Assembly (NCBI GenBank): GCA_025210395.1
Contig: JAOARV010000040.1
Location: forward strand, 1 to 64,000
Reading direction: 5' to 3'
DNA from: Marinisporobacter sp.
Lineage (GTDB): Bacteria > Bacillota > Clostridia > Peptostreptococcales > Thermotaleaceae
DNA length: 64,000 bases
This document shows positions 63,413-64,000 of the stretch, in pieces. Within the stretch, counting starts at the first letter, position 1; the number at the start of each line of letters is the position of its first letter. Under the pieces are notes generated by a model that worked only from the letters and a program-made list of their open reading frames with translations, made no database searches and was not told the origin of the DNA. The position numbers and the translations under genes are program-made.

Positions 63413-64000
63413 TTATCTATTTTTTATTGCCACAACTGTAATATTGTCATATCCGCCTCTTTCATTGGCTAATGCTACTAAATGCTCACATGCCTTTTGC
63501 ATATCACGAGCTTCTATTAATGCCTCTTTCATTTCTTCCAATTCTATCAAATTTGATAATCCATCTGTACACAATAAAATGACATCGTCTTCCTTTAAGC
63601 CTAAGGTATATACATCTATCATAATATCTTCTTCAGTCCCTAAGGCACGTGTAATCATATTTCTTTGAGGATGAATCTTTGCTTCATTTTTTGTAATACT
63701 TCCATTTTTTAAAAGTTCTGCTACGAGAGAATGATCCTCTGTAATTTGTGATAATTTATTTTCACGCATTAAATAAGCTCTACTATCTCCAACATGAGCA
63801 ATATACACCTTTGATAATAAGAGAACTACTGTTAGCGTTGTCCCCATACCTTGACACTTTATTTCATTTTTAGACTTTTCAAATATAGTATGATTTGCTT
63901 CTAAAGTTGCTTTTTTTAAAACTTTACAGACTGTTTTTTCATCTTTATCAAGAAACTCACTTTTATGATTCTCCATAAAATCTTTTATAGAATGTATGGC
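63413..64000 (-). CDS. stp: PP2C-type serine/threonine phosphatase, cut by the window edge
   Basis: At least 195 residues in frame to the edge. Metal- and substrate-region motifs GMGTTLTV, AHVGDSRAYL, TEDHSLV, LLCTDGLSNL and GGYDNITV near the C-terminus are intact; the N-terminal MG-type motif (GxxRxxNED) lies beyond 64000. Dephosphorylates PrkC targets. Precedes prkC by 24 bases. Confidence 0.93.
   Translation of the reverse strand, partial: AIHSIKDFMENHKSEFLDKDEKTVCKVLKKATLEANHTIFEKSKNEIKCQGMGTTLTVVLLLSKVYIAHVGDSRAYLMRENKLSQITEDHSLVAELLKNGSITKNEAKIHPQRNMITRALGTEEDIMIDVYTLGLKEDDVILLCTDGLSNLIELEEMKEALIEARDMQKACEHLVALANERGGYDNITVVAIKNR

Noticed and set aside
1-64000. CRISPR arrays, prophage, rRNA operons or intact insertion sequences
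   Set aside because: No spaced direct repeats, phage structural or integrase genes, rRNA-like stretches or transposase ORFs were seen.

Overview
The window is AT-rich chromosomal DNA from an anaerobic, endospore-forming member of the Clostridia (Firmicutes). The evidence is an alpha/beta small acid-soluble spore protein, YlbJ, a DacF-type carboxypeptidase and a GerMN protein for sporulation. A complete selenocysteine machinery (selA, selB, selC, selD), FapR/FabK-type fatty acid synthesis, Fe-S L-serine dehydratase and a leucine T-box also fit. An Alkaliphilus/Crassaminicella-like relative is plausible, but the species cannot be fixed from sequence alone. No rRNA, CRISPR array, intact insertion sequence or prophage was seen.

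Left end (1-5460). Positions 1-44 hold the first codons of a gene that runs out of the window. The next ~940 bases hold relics: two halves of a canonical tRNA in permuted order between a possible promoter and a terminator, and a mutated 3' copy of the tRNA-Sec gene. A four-gene operon follows (lipoprotein, permease, ATPase, 2-hydroxyacyl-CoA dehydratase/double-cubane-type protein). It lies exactly between that tRNA-Sec remnant and the intact tRNA-Sec gene, as in a tRNA-anchored island.

5460-15690. A WalRK-like two-component system with a GerMN protein lies here; the kinase lacks a conventional start codon. selA-selB, an alanine/glycine:sodium symporter, selD (itself a selenoprotein with an in-frame UGA) and a ComEA-like protein follow.

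15850-24020. dacF, the serine dehydratase pair, a class V aminotransferase, ridA with a YheO-type regulator, and leuS behind a T-box leader. Serine/glycine-type amino acid catabolism and reactive enamine detoxification sit together.

24020-40190. A long housekeeping run on the minus strand: rsfS, an LCP protein, yqeK, nadD, yhbY, obgE, rpmA-prp-rplU, then trmD-rimM-khpA-rpsP-ffh-ylxM-ftsY-smc, a radical SAM gene and rnc. The usual rplS is absent after trmD.

40300-49260. The fatty acid/phospholipid cluster fapR-plsX-fabH-fabK-fabD-fabG-acpP-fabF, with a clear FapR operator over the transcription start, then rpmF, yceD and ackA.

49500-64000. tmcAL and ylbJ (plus strand), a coiled-coil protein, coaD, rsmD, an SASP gene, recG, a FakA-like kinase, an Asp23 protein, rpmB, two tandem small membrane proteins, thiN, rpe, rsgA, the PASTA kinase prkC and a truncated PP2C phosphatase. 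The most unusual spots are the permuted tRNA halves, the tRNA-Sec-bracketed reductase/transporter operon, a hydrophobic mini-ORF upstream of rsmD with a candidate antisense RNA over its ribosome-binding site, and the unnamed tandem membrane micro-genes.
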